A DNA stretch of 64,000 bases, taken from Nissolia schottii (lineage: Eukaryota > Streptophyta > Magnoliopsida > Fabales > Fabaceae). Below, piece after piece: positions 27,001-38,979 of the stretch; the stretch's first letter is position 1, and every line of letters starts with the position of its first letter. The notes under the pieces were generated by a model. That model was given only the letters and a program-made list of their open reading frames with translations. It did no database searches and was not told the origin of the DNA. Location of the stretch: the NCBI GenBank assembly GCA_003254905.1, contig QANU01110351.1, forward strand, positions 132,306-196,305, given 5' to 3'. The translations under genes were made by a program, and so were the position numbers.

Positions 27001-27970
27001 GTATTCAGCCTCTAAGAGCAATAACATACATGATCCTCTTGATAAAAGAGATGCTTGATATTGAAACATGTCTTTATGAAAATAGTCCATACTTACTTTT
27101 AAACTATTAGGTATAAAATTGTTGGGTAATATAAATACATAATGTCAAACCACAAGGTGGCAACAAAAATTTTCCAAGATTAACTTCAAGTCACTGACAT
27201 AGATTTTCAGCGTACATTCCAACTTCCCTGATTTCAAAACACACAGCATAATTGTTAAGAAAACCAGATATACAAAACAATGGCCCACATAAATTCAACT
27301 GCCCTGATTTCAAAACACATAGCATAATAGTTAAGAAAACCAGATATACAAAACAATGGCCGACGTCAAACACCACATCACTTTCTTTTTTCTTTTTGGT
27401 TAAAATTAGCGTTACATTCAGAAATATATTCTAACATGTAAACAAACAAACAAAAAAGAAACATATTCAAACATCAAACAATTAATATATCAACAGATCA
27501 TACCTGAAGAAATAGTCGATGAAGCAATTCTTTTTCAGGGTTAGTGAAACTTGAAAATGCTTCATAAAATTCCTTTGAATCAAAGCAGAAACAAGGTATC
27601 AATATATAACCAATGTGAAGGCTGAATCTAATTGAGAGTGTATCTATGTGTAACATGCAAAATAATACTAATGTAATGTAATTAAAGACCAGTAGATCAG
27701 CAATCAAACTTGAACTATGAGATAATGAGGTGTGCTATACTAACAAGGTTGAAAGATAACTATACAAAGCTGAACTCATCTCCATCTTCTCCACACTAAA
27801 GTTACAACAGCAGTGGCATAATGAGGAGGAATATGAGGCGGTACCTGCTTGGAGGAAGAAGTGAGCAAAGAACGGAGGGCAAACTTGAAGGACTTGTTCA
27901 AGTCGGAGAACCTTGACCCCATCCCACCGCAAGAAGAAGGAGCTGATGGATTGGAAGGCCTTGTCTCCAT
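24034..27970 (-). CDS. Kinetochore NNF1-like protein (MIS12 complex), 185 aa
   Basis: Eight small coding exons on the minus strand join in frame: 27970-27845, 27572-27504, 26896-26867, 26204-26172, 25188-25118, 24767-24686, 24319-24227, 24087-24034. All use GT donors and AG acceptors. The product has a Ser/Pro-rich start, then GSRFSDL, a helical segment ending HRLFLQVITSLHENMEEEF (about 58-77), the acidic VEEIVEEQDLDPLF, and a second helical region with NIMDVAENLS. It resembles the plant gene family I recall as NNF1 (PMF1 homologue), a MIS12-complex subunit linking centromeric chromatin to the outer kinetochore. The exon structure is solid. The family name is from memory and should be confirmed. 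The model starts at the ATG 27970. A non-coding first exon near 28370-28450, with donor CGG|GTTCTT, is likely, since that GC-richer stretch looks like a 5' leader. Confidence 0.7.
27226..27377. repeat. 76-bp tandem duplication in an intron
   Basis: CCCTGATTTCAAAACACA.AG starts at 27226 and again at 27302. The following stretch, through AACCAGATATACAAAACAATGG, is repeated with only a few changes. It lies in the intron between exons 2 and 3 of the NNF1-like gene and does not touch the splice sites. Confidence 0.85.
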
Positions 27971-30124
27971 TAAAGCATGTTACATGTACGTGCAGCAACG
28001 ACTATGAGGAGCTTAGCTATGAAGAAGAAAGAACAATCAGACACACCAACCCAACAAATCTGCTCTAGTTATAGTGCATTTTTGTCCAACTGTCCTTCGA
28101 TAACACTGAAGCATTTTAACAAACAGTTAACGAGCATTGTCTCGTAGGCATGAAAATGACATCAGAGCAAAAACTATCAACATTATTGTCAAAATGAGAG
28201 GGAGATTTTCGAATCAGAACTTTAGGACCACTTTCATTTTTTAAAAAATAAAAAATAAAAAACAAAAAATAAAAAAATCGGCTAACAAATAACAGCAGCA
28301 CTTTCTTTCAAGAATAAATTTGAAGTAACAAATGAATAGTAAGCAATGAGGGATAAGAAAGAACCCGAGGGAGAGGCGGCGGTGCAGTGGTCGGAGGCGG
28401 CTGACGAAGAGAGCGCCGGCGTTGAGTTGAGCGATGGGAAAGCTCCGTCGATCTGCGATAATAATAATATTGGCGCTTAATTCAAAACAATGTTTTCCGT
28501 CTTTTTTCCTTAAAAACTTCATGCAGTACCAGGGGGGGCTTTCCTTGGGCTTCTTTGAAAAGGCCCACAAAGCCCATGCAACGCTTTTGGCCAATTCCTC
28601 AATAAACAAAAATTCTTATTTGAGCACATCGTGATTGTGGGTGATCTGTAATTGTTTGTGCAAGCACTCAAATAGTCTGAGAACATATCCTAACCTTAAT
28701 GGAATGATCGGTACCAAATTCATTTAAACTTTTGTTTTTATATATATATATAAATATAAAGTTCAATATGTTGATTACCATTCACTTGTGAAGTATAATA
28801 GTAATAATCCCTTATTTATATCCTTTAAGAAATACCCAATTAACTAATTTACCATTATTAATTTATTTAGATAGTAACAGTTTGGCTCATCTAGTCCACA
28901 TTCTATTTGTGCATATTGTCATTATTTGGATTTCATTTAATTCTCATATTTATCGTTTTGTGAGTGGTCTATAAATACATACGTATGTAAGAGCTTGATG
29001 AATTTGGAGGCACGCTCCTAACCTAGAATGAAACTTCTCTACTAACGAAACTTTCGATAAACATTTTAATTACATGTTAGGTTAAAGAAGTTCTTTTAAA
29101 ATAAAGATCATGGATCTAACGAGAATACTTGTGTAAATTTATGGTGTGATATAAAATTGTTATGTTCTAATAAATTTTCATTGACTATAATTAATCATAA
29201 TCTTAGCAGACCTATATAGTATTATATAATTGATTAAAACCTAATTAACATGATCTCATTATTGCGAATTGGATCTTGTTCTTGAAGTCTTGGGCTAGTT
29301 AGGACCCGTGCAACTTTTCGAAAAAGAAAAGTATTTATTAGCTATGTTACCTTGAATGATGTCTCTATTTTTTTGTGGTTCAAAAATCATGATTCCTTGC
29401 CTTGCTTGGCACCTCTTACAATTGTGTTTCTTTTTTCATGATAATATATAACTCCGAGCAATTGTTAAACGCAATGGAAGCAACTTAGAAATGAGAAGTT
29501 GCAAAAATACAAATTAGAAAAGAAAAGGTGGAAGAAGCAATTATTAATCTATGTGTTGGTGGGGATCCAAAAAGGGGATAGTTCCTATGTGAAGCAGTCA
29601 CCACCTCCTATCCTATCGAATGTCTACAAATGAAGTGTCTCTTTCGTGTGAGTTGAAAAAATAAAAAAACAAATTAATATTCCTTTGAACATTGGATTGG
29701 ATAAGCTAGTTTTAGTGGGGTGTGTGTGTCACCTTCTTTAATTAAACAAAATGAAATTATATTCCTTTGGAAGCCCTCTCATTGGAATGGGATTGTTGAC
29801 CTTGGAATATTCCCCTTTTCAACTTGGTAGAATTTTTTTTATCAAGTTATTTATATTTATTATAGTCGATTCTCGAATTCAAACATTTTTATAGATATAT
29901 TTTAGATAAATATATACTTTTAATTTTTAAATTATTCATTTAAAAAAGTTGTCTACATATCATTATTTAATTTGAGAATCCAATAAAAATAATATAAAAA
30001 ACTTGATATTAGTCTTGTCAATTCCTCTTCTTTTCAGACTTGTTTTTGGTTTGCAACCAAAATAAAAATAAAAAATTGGTTGTAAGCCTTTCCTATATGG
30101 TTTTTCTTTTCCAAATCAATTGTG
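27971..30124. other. Leader region of the NNF1-like gene and intergenic
   Basis: 27971-28460 probably holds the 5' UTR intron, leader and promoter of the minus-strand NNF1-like gene; the GC-rich part is 28365-28450. From there to 30124 the sequence is AT-rich, with no exon, transposon end or RNA gene that I can recognise. Confidence 0.4.
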
Positions 30125-30362
30125 TTACCCCAATTGTTTGTGTAATTTCTTGCTCTGATCTGATTGGCTGGATCTTATTATTGTTGAGAGAGCTGAACCA
30201 TTTATGGAGCAAACTGCAACAAGGACTAGTATGGCTGAGCCAGCATAAGTTCCCCCTTTGACCAAGTAGCACTCACCATTCAACCATCCTACACCATAGA
30301 GTTGCCTTCTGCTCATGCTTGTGGCTGCAATCAATAAAATAGCTGCAATCCCAAAGCTAAGC
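30125..30362 (-). CDS. Last exon of a DUF1218-family membrane protein (partial)
   Basis: The minus-strand frame runs from an AG acceptor just above 30362 (TTTTTTGGCAG, then G|CTTAGC) to the TAA at 30125-30127. It encodes a hydrophobic segment (SFGIAAILLIAATSM), then ECYLVKGGTYAGSAILVLV, a second membrane segment, and a short polar tail ending KKLHKQLG. The CYxVKxGxxAGxAIL pattern is characteristic of plant DUF1218 proteins, small four-helix membrane proteins that include the MODIFYING WALL LIGNIN genes. Only the last third is present. The N-terminal exons should lie above 30362 on this strand, but I see none up to the N gap at 31319. They may sit in the gap, or the gene may be a fragment. Confidence 0.6.
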
Positions 30363-30439
30363 CTGCCAAAAAAAAACATGACCTTTTGAATTTTGAGACT
30401 CATAATTTAACACCGCAGGCAAAGGCGTAATCTCAAAGA

Positions 30440-30699
30440 TTATTTAGGGTAAATATCTTAATTGATTCATAAATTTTTTGTCATGCTTATATTAGTCTCT
30501 CAACAAAACAAAAAACTTCCAATTGATCCCCCAATATTTTAAATGTTACTCTCGTTAGTCCCTCAACATCTCAGATGGAAGGATAAACGAGAGTAACATT
30601 TAAAATGTTCAATGGTTAATTAAGATATTTTTTGTTATTGTTGAGGAACTAATATGAATATCAATAAAAAGTTTAGATACCAACTAAGTAATTCTCTTG

Positions 30700-30700
<1 letters not shown>
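30440..30700. repeat. MITE-like inverted repeat
   Basis: The arms are inverse copies: TTAGTCTCTCAACA, ATATTTTAAATG and TTACTCTCGTT on the left match AACGAGAGTAACATTTAAAA, TGTTGAGGAACTAATATGAA on the right. The centre is near 30580. The unit would fold into a hairpin and has no coding content. No target duplication was fixed. Confidence 0.65.

Positions 30701-30737
<37 letters not shown>
30698..30737. repeat. (ATT)n microsatellite
   Basis: Uninterrupted ATT triplets for about 38 bp, directly after the inverted-repeat element. A (CT)n run follows at about 30787-30803. Confidence 0.9.
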
Positions 30738-30738
<1 letters not shown>

Positions 30739-31318
30739 TATAAGAAAAGTGTTGTGTTGTGTGTATGATGCACAAAACCAACTATGGCTCTCTCTCTCTC
30801 TCTTTCTTGCTTTCTTTCTTTATTTTTCCCTTTTCTTTCTAGATATGTGTTCCTACATAAATTCTTAAACAACCATGGTTTATGGCATCATCTTTTATGA
30901 CCCATTATTTAACATGTGCAAACATATTATTTTAACTATAATACACATTATTATGCTTTCCACTATTTTATGAATGTAAAATAATAATTTTCTTCATTTC
31001 AATACATAAAGTAAATACATTCTCCTGTAAGTTATCATACAGACTTAAAATGTTAGAATAAATATAATCATTATCTTGGAAACGGTAAGAAACACTTACT
31101 TTATTATACATACATATATATATATATAAATAAATAAAGATTTATAAAAATATTTATTAGAGGATATATCGATACTTATTGTGCATAATTAAGAATTATT
31201 CATTCTTTTAAAAAACTAATCGTTTTTGCCAACAATTGTCGCCAATAATAGCACGCCGTGTGGCACGCAGTTTTCCCAAAATGATCTGACCCTTTCCGAC
31301 CAAAACTCAAAAAAAAAA

Positions 31319-32031
31319 NNNNNNNNNNNNNNNNNNNNNNNNNNNNNNNNNNNNNNNNNNNNNNNNNNNNNNNNNNNNNNNNNNNNNNNNNNNNNNNNNN
31401 NNNNNNNNNNNNNNNNNNNNNNNNNNNNNNNNNNNNNNNNNNNNNNNNNNNNNNNNNNNNNNNNNNNNNNNNNNNNNNNNNNNNNNNNNNNNNNNNNNNN
31501 NNNNNNNNNNNNNNNNNNNNNNNNNNNNNNNNNNNNNNNNNNNNNNNNNNNNNNNNNNNNNNNNNNNNNNNNNNNNNNNNNNNNNNNNNNNNNNNNNNNN
31601 NNNNNNNNNNNNNNNNNNNNNNNNNNNNNNNNNNNNNNNNNNNNNNNNNNNNNNNNNNNNNNNNNNNNNNNNNNNNNNNNNNNNNNNNNNNNNNNNNNNN
31701 NNNNNNNNNNNNNNNNNNNNNNNNNNNNNNNNNNNNNNNNNNNNNNNNNNNNNNNNNNNNNNNNNNNNNNNNNNNNNNNNNNNNNNNNNNNNNNNNNNNN
31801 NNNNNNNNNNNNNNNNNNNNNNNNNNNNNNNNNNNNNNNNNNNNNNNNNNNNNNNNNNNNNNNNNNNNNNNNNNNNNNNNNNNNNNNNNNNNNNNNNNNN
31901 NNNNNNNNNNNNNNNNNNNNNNNNNNNNNNNNNNNNNNNNNNNNNNNNNNNNNNNNNNNNNNNNNNNNNNNNNNNNNNNNNNNNNNNNNNNNNNNNNNNN
32001 NNNNNNNNNNNNNNNNNNNNNNNNNNNNNNN
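31319..32031. other. Assembly gap of 713 N
   Basis: Unknown bases. The left edge ends in a short A run and the right edge starts GTTGTCCATTTTGC. Frames reported across it are artefacts. It could contain the missing 5' exons of the DUF1218 gene. Confidence 0.95.
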
Positions 32032-34004
32032 GTTGTCCATTTTGCTTGAATTCTTTGTGGCGGATTGAGTTCTTCTTTTCTTTGTGGTGGTTGAGTCTTC
32101 CTTCCTTCTCAATATGTCTACCATTGCTTTGAAGGAGAGATACCATTCCTAATTTGTGTGAGTGGGCTCTGCCTTTTTTGAAAAATCTATAGTCAACTTA
32201 ATTCTGCAATGGTTTTACTGCTTTTCGAGTGGGAATGTCCATTCCAAAATGGGAATGTACCCCCATCTAAACGGTCATAAAGTAGAAAAAAACTTGTTAC
32301 AATTTAATCTTATCAAACGGGTTTGGATAAATGATTTCATTGTCCTGAGAGCTCAATTGTGAAAGTTGATATACACCGTAGGGATTTAGGGATATGTGAG
32401 TATTTTGATGGACATGACTTAATCATTAACTATAATTTAGAAATTAAAAATACAAAATATCAATCATACTCTTACGTCTCTTGATGGTAATGCTCATTCA
32501 AGGTGGTTGATTTTAGAAAAGAAGGAGAAAATGTTAATTTTCTTATATTTATGCATATGTTTTTTGAATCTCTAGTATTTGATGTGCTAAATTTCTGACA
32601 AGACTTTTGTATTTATGCATATATTACAAGATATTTATTTACTCAAGTCGTCCATACTTATTTCATCAAATTAGTTGGCATCAATCCAACCATTGAATTT
32701 TGTAATTTTATCTTAATGATCAAGCATAAATGTCTTTATGCATACTGTACAATAAACAACAATCATTACTAATACTAATGCTTAGTTCATCTCGTTTCTT
32801 ATATTATTATTACTTTTAGTATTAAAATTGCTGATAAATATTCATGATTTGAAAGTCAATTATACTAAGTATAATGATTAATGTAGATTGTGATATTTTG
32901 TTATCATTTTTAGTTTTAATAAGATTTATTAACTTTTTTTAAAGTGCTTTTTAACTAAATCACTTGAAATTTTTAATAACTTTTAATGTGATATATACGA
33001 AATAAAATCAAAGTGGTTTCTTTATAAAATTTAAAAAGAAAGAAACAGGGGATCAAGGAGTCAAATTGGCATTTGGAGTTATTCCCTGACTTGCGGGTGG
33101 CTTTGAGGTTCTTTTCTTTGCCTCTCATGACTTATATACCTTGAAGATTTATGCTTGATTTACGCAAAGTTGGGTTGAAGAATTCAATTTCAAGGAATAT
33201 AAATAGGAATATGATTATGCATAAAATAAAATTAAAAAACATCATGTTTTTTAATAATCTTTTGCAAAAAAAAAAAAAAAACATTAGTCTTGTCCACAAG
33301 AATATAACTGACATGATAGATATGGCTGGTATTAGCTTCAAGGAATGTTCCTAAATCTGATTGAACTGATGGATACATTTGCTTGGGAATTTGGTCTTGC
33401 TCTATCGGTATCAACTGTTTTTATGGTAAGAGATAGATTTGGTTAATAAGATTTATGCTTACCAGAGCACACTATCATGTTTGTTTCTTCTGTACAATAT
33501 CACATTAGCCTTGTCTATCTGTAACTGATAATGCATAGAGTTGTTTCATGGAAGAACTTCCCAAATTTGACCCACATGTTAGTAAATCTTTCAATGGTAT
33601 GGGAGGACATGAAGGTTTTCTGGAATTGGATCAGCTTTTCATTCCCTGAAAAGAGTACCAATAGTTGTCACAAAATCTTAAAATCGAACTTAGAATCACA
33701 TGTTTAAGGGATTGGGTTTCTTCCACTCGAATCAACACCTTGTTGACGTGTCAACTATAATACTAAACTCTGTAAATGGAGTTAAACTTTGATACACAAC
33801 AGGTATTATATGCAAAACTTTTGAGATTTTATTAGCATGAAAGTGAATCACTTTTGTTGATGCGACCACACATAATTGGATGACATTGTTGCATCAAAAA
33901 TGAAGCTATTGAAACATATCCCTTGAAATTATTTTAACTTGGAATGCAATTGTTCTCTTACACAAGAAGCAAAAGATAATTCCTCTTGTTCTCTTTTCTT
34001 CTCC
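32032..34004. other. Intergenic downstream of FAO, no gene seen
   Basis: AT-rich sequence between the N gap and the stop codon of the minus-strand FAO gene. It probably includes the FAO 3' UTR just below 34005. No exon or transposon end was recognised. Confidence 0.4.
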
Positions 34005-37000
34005 TCACCTAGTTCTTTTCCTCCTAAGAACCTCAAGAATAGACTGTGCAGTGCAATAAGCAATGGCCTGAACAGTGACCATTGGATTCACACCCAAAGC
34101 AGTAGGGAACACACTTGAATCAGACAGGTAGAGCCCTTCAACCTCCCATGCCTCCCCCATCTGGTTCACAACTGAGCCCTTTGGGTCATTCCCCATCCTA
34201 CAACTCCCCATTTGGTGTGCTGAGCACAGTGGTGTTGAGAGGTCACTCAGTGGCCTTGAGCTCTCTTCCTTCACAAACTCCTCAAACTCATGGCAGCTCC
34301 TTTCCTTTACATTCAAACTCATTCCCTTGTTGTGGTGTGTTCCAATCTCTTCCGCTCCCGCCGACGCCAAGATCCTAAGAACCTGTTTCAGTACACAGCT
34401 TATTTTAAGTCCTTAACATTTGGTGTTTTTTTTAAAATATATTTGGATAACTCTCTGTAGGAAACAAAATTACTTCAAGGATATTTCTTTTCAAGTTTGT
34501 TTCAGGTTATAGAAATGATTATATTAGTTCATAAAGTTGCCAAACATCAGTCTAATTAATTTTTAAAAGAGACTAATTTGACCTACTTTTGATAATTTGA
34601 GAGATTAATATGACCATTTCGATAACCGATGGACGAATCCGAAGGTTTGGTCTTTCTTTCTGGAAGTAATAAAAAATCACAAGTACCTTCTCAATTCCTT
34701 TGCTTAGATTGTCGTTGTCTTTATCTTTCATGTTGTAGCTTATGGAGCTTGGCGAGTTCACAATTCCTGACCCTTGGTCCCTTGCAAGTGCAAACACATG
34801 AGCTGTCCTTGAAAACTTGAGCATCCTGTCTTTGATGTCCTTCCCTGAAACCCATGGCATTAGGATTGAGAACATGCCAGGGTGCAGTGCAGGTGTTTGT
34901 ATTAATGCCCCATAGCCCGATTTGTCAAAATCTGCCACAACTGTGGACATTGCTGTCATGATCCCTCCTTCATAGCTCCTCTTGTGCGGCTCAGGCCACA
35001 GCTCATGCGAAGAAGAAGAGGGCAGCGACGAATCTGGGAAGTAGCCCCAAGCCATGGCCACTGGATGAAGGTGCAAGTGTTTCCCTATGTTCTTGTTCTT
35101 CAAGCCACTCCTTTTCAACAATGAAGGTGTGCTTAGTGCTCCACATGCCACTACTGTGACCTTGGATTCCACCACACAAATATCCTTGGCTCCTTTGTAA
35201 TCAACTTCAAAGGCCACCCCAGTTGCTATATTCCTTTCTTTTCCTTTCTTTCTCTTGTGCAACACTTTTATGGCCTCACAATTTGGAAGAATTGCCCCAT
35301 TGCCTGATTTCACTAAATCCACTAGCCATGTCTCTTGTGTCCCTTTCTTCCTTCCATCCTTGCATCCGAAGCAACACCAGCCGCAGAAGTGATTGGGTGT
35401 CGCATTCCTGGGAATGTTACTCACTGGATACCCCATCTCTTGACACCCTTTTCTAAGCACTGCATTGTTGAATCCTTCATCTTCGATCTCAGTTTGGACT
35501 CCCATCTTTTTGCAGACGGCATCCATCGCTTCCTTGTACAACTCGCTTTCGAACAATTCTAGCTCATGTTTCTCGCACCATTCTTTGCACACGTGATGAG
35601 GGGTTTTGATGCTGGCTGACCAGTTGATCGCAGAGCCTCCACCCACCGTTGACCCTGCTAGGATCAACACAGACATGTCATCCGTTGCAACCAAACCATT
35701 GCCAAGGTACATTTGATCCATGCTTGGCCCTTCGAGGAGGGAGAGGCTGTTCCTAGCAGAATAGCCTCCTTTCTCCAGGACAAGCACTCTGTAGCCGGCT
35801 TTCGCCAGAATGCCGGCTACAACCCCACCTCCTGCGCCTGAACCTACAACCACTGCATCACATTGGATAGCGAGAGATGGAGATGAAATGCTTGAAGAAG
35901 GCTTGCCCTTTCTTGGGGTAACCGAGACAGGGAATCCAAATTTTCTTAGAGCGTCTGCAATGGTGTCTCTTGGGTAGTTCAGGTGGACAAGACCCTTGTA
36001 GAGAGGCCCCATAACAGCCTCTTCAGAATCAGCATCATCATCGTTGTCTTCTTTTTGCTCTTGATGTTCTCCATCTTTTGATGTTGAGTGTAGAAAATGG
36101 TTCTTCAATTGTGCCTTGAACTCAGGATCAGGTCCACTGTATCCAATTGCCTTCCATGATGGATTTTCTTCTGTTTCATCTACCTGAAGAAGTAAAAAAA
36201 ATGAAGAGTCTGGTCATGGTTAGATAAATGGTTCCAAGAAACTAAGGAATCATACAAATAATAAATTTGATAACATGTCCCGTTACATGGAAAATTATCC
36301 CCTCATGTGAAAATTGCACGTAACCTGAAATTTGATAACATGTCCCGTTACATGGAAAATTATCCCCTCATGTGAAAATTGCACGTAACCTGATCATGAG
36401 TAATATGCCAATGATGTTCTCGGCAGAAATTGTAAGTGGTCATCTTCGTCATTGATCAGATAATTGTGTTAAGAAGTTGAAAAATTATCCATGTGAGAAA
36501 TCAATTCTGACTCAGGCAGCCTATGTTTTGCCTTCTAATGTGCCATAGCAGTCGCAGCTTTACTTAGCAATAATAATAAAGGAGCACATTCATTTTTCTT
36601 TTGCTTATTCTATATACGTTTAGCAGCCCAAAAGAAGGGATTTAACATTAATGTGGGTTTGGGGAGTAAAAAATCCGAATGTATGGGCTCAAACGGAAAA
36701 TTACCAATGTATGGGCCTAAATTATGAAATCGGACCTGCTGAGGGCGATTTCAGAAAAGCCAAAAAAAATTCTGAATTTTTTTTTCTAAAATCTCCCTAA
36801 AGGACGGCGATTTCAGGCTCTGAAATTGCCGTATCATGTGGCGATTTCAGAAAAGCAAAAAAAAAAATTTTTGAATTTTTTTTTCCTGAAATCTCCCTAA
36901 AGGACGGCGATTTCAGGCTCTGAAATTGCCGTACCATGTGGCGATTTCAGAGCCTGCTTTTTAAAAAAAATAATAAAAATCCGACGTCTGAAATCGGAAC

Positions 37001-38937
37001 AGTATATGGCGATTTCAGGAAAATTTCTCATATAACCGTAATTATTTTCCATTCCCCATACTATGGGATTAAAAAATTGTTTGAACCATACATAAGTAAA
37101 AAATCCCCCAAAAGAGTTAAGGCCTTATTTGATGTGGACCCTAACCAGAACCCAATTTGTATCTCTATTGTTTGGACTGAGCCCAAACTCTAGATTGCTG
37201 TCAATTATTTTACCTTATTTTTGAAACTATGAAAGAAGATTCACTGAAAATAAGTCTATAGAGTATATAACAAAAACTATGGTAGAATGGTCTACACTTA
37301 ATAAATACTGTATGAATTTTTCATAAAATTTTCTTGGTCACTTTTATAATGTTGTTCATTGGACTATATTAGGGGTATTAACATATGTATGGTTTTGATG
37401 GTAATAGAATCCCAAAATGTGGTTGGAGACGCAAAATTACGAATGTATGGTTTTTGGGGCTGAAATCGCTATAGCGGGTGGCTATTTCAACCCCTTTTTT
37501 TATGTTCCTCTATGCCCTAGTTTTGTATTCTTTATAGCAAAAAATTTATGTTTCCTCTATCTTAACTGCAGTAAGTTATAAAAAAAAAGAATATTCTATC
37601 ATCATGTTTATATTTTCCTATTATATCTCTAATATTAAATACAACTTTAAGATTATCTCGATGTCCACCTAGTATCACAGATAACACTACTCATATTTTA
37701 TTTAAAAGGACACTTCAAAAAAAAAATTTACAGCATGTGACTTTTCTTGGTTTTATTATATCTTGTGGGACATGATTCTTTTGTACCTTGAGTAGTACTC
37801 CTAGTAGCTAGCACAAATTCAATTTTTGAAACGTGTGTTTTACATTTAGGATCTGAATCTAACAACGGAAGCATTTAATAGCTACTTACATGGATCCAGG
37901 GTCTGAACTTTTGCTTATATGAAAGTGAAAGTTGGAGGGCATATGAATTACAAATGTGGGTCCCATTGTCCCTACCTAAGGTACAATTGGAGTGAATATT
38001 TTCTCCGTAGCTTTGGGTGCCATTTCTATTCTAGGTACAATTGGAGTGAATAATATCTTATTATCGATCTGTGGCTTTTTTCTTTTGTTTTGGGGGTACC
38101 TCTGTTTGTGTCAGCTGTAACCACCAAGGGCACAGGCTTTTATTTGGATCCTAAATGCTAATTAAATCTTTAGCCATATTTTGAAGTAACACAACTTGCA
38201 CAAGGACCCTATGAATGTTAATGTGTGATGCCCAACATGTACCAGTTTTGCTATGAGTTAGTCAAACATAGAAATTACTGCGTGGTTACGAGACAAAAGA
38301 TGGATTATGCTTCGTTCAATAAAAATAAATGATATTTTAATTCTAATTAGTGATAGAATTCATATTTTTGTTTGAAATACTTCATCCATTTTAAAATAAT
38401 GATCAAGTTTTTATATTTTAAGATTTTAAAATATCCTTCAACTTTTGAATATTATGGTAATAATAATTTTATTTGTTTAATGATGCCCTTTATTTAATTT
38501 TACTTATTAATAATTACGTGAACAAATAAAGTAAAATGTTAATTATTGGGAAGTCATCAAAGGCCGTTGAGTAGTTATTAAATATTTGAACTCTTTGTAA
38601 TATTTTGATTAATAGTTGATAAATGATAATGTCTATTGAGATCACACCCCTATGGCTCTAGTTGGCCGTAACATGAGTGTTACAAGTATGTGAAAAAACC
38701 AAACGAGATGTTAAGTTAAAAAATTGTACGGATAATTTCATCCGCTAAACATATTCTATTCAGGTTTATGTATTTTTTTTTTCAGCAAGCCACCACAACA
38801 GTGTTATCTATGATTTGTAAAGTTCTTAAAATGGAGACATCCAGATCCAAAATAAATAGCAAACACTATTAGCATGTCCAAACGAACTTAACAAGCAGCT
38901 ATCACAAGAGTACGGGCTTGAATTGATGATGATGATG

Positions 38938-38979
<42 letters not shown>

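Noticed and set aside
31216..32146. Long frames of 279-302 codons on both strands
   Set aside because: They consist almost entirely of the N gap; the real sequence at each end is short and unrelated to known proteins.
34115..35562. Plus-strand ORFs of 60-87 codons
   Set aside because: Antisense shadows of the FAO exons.
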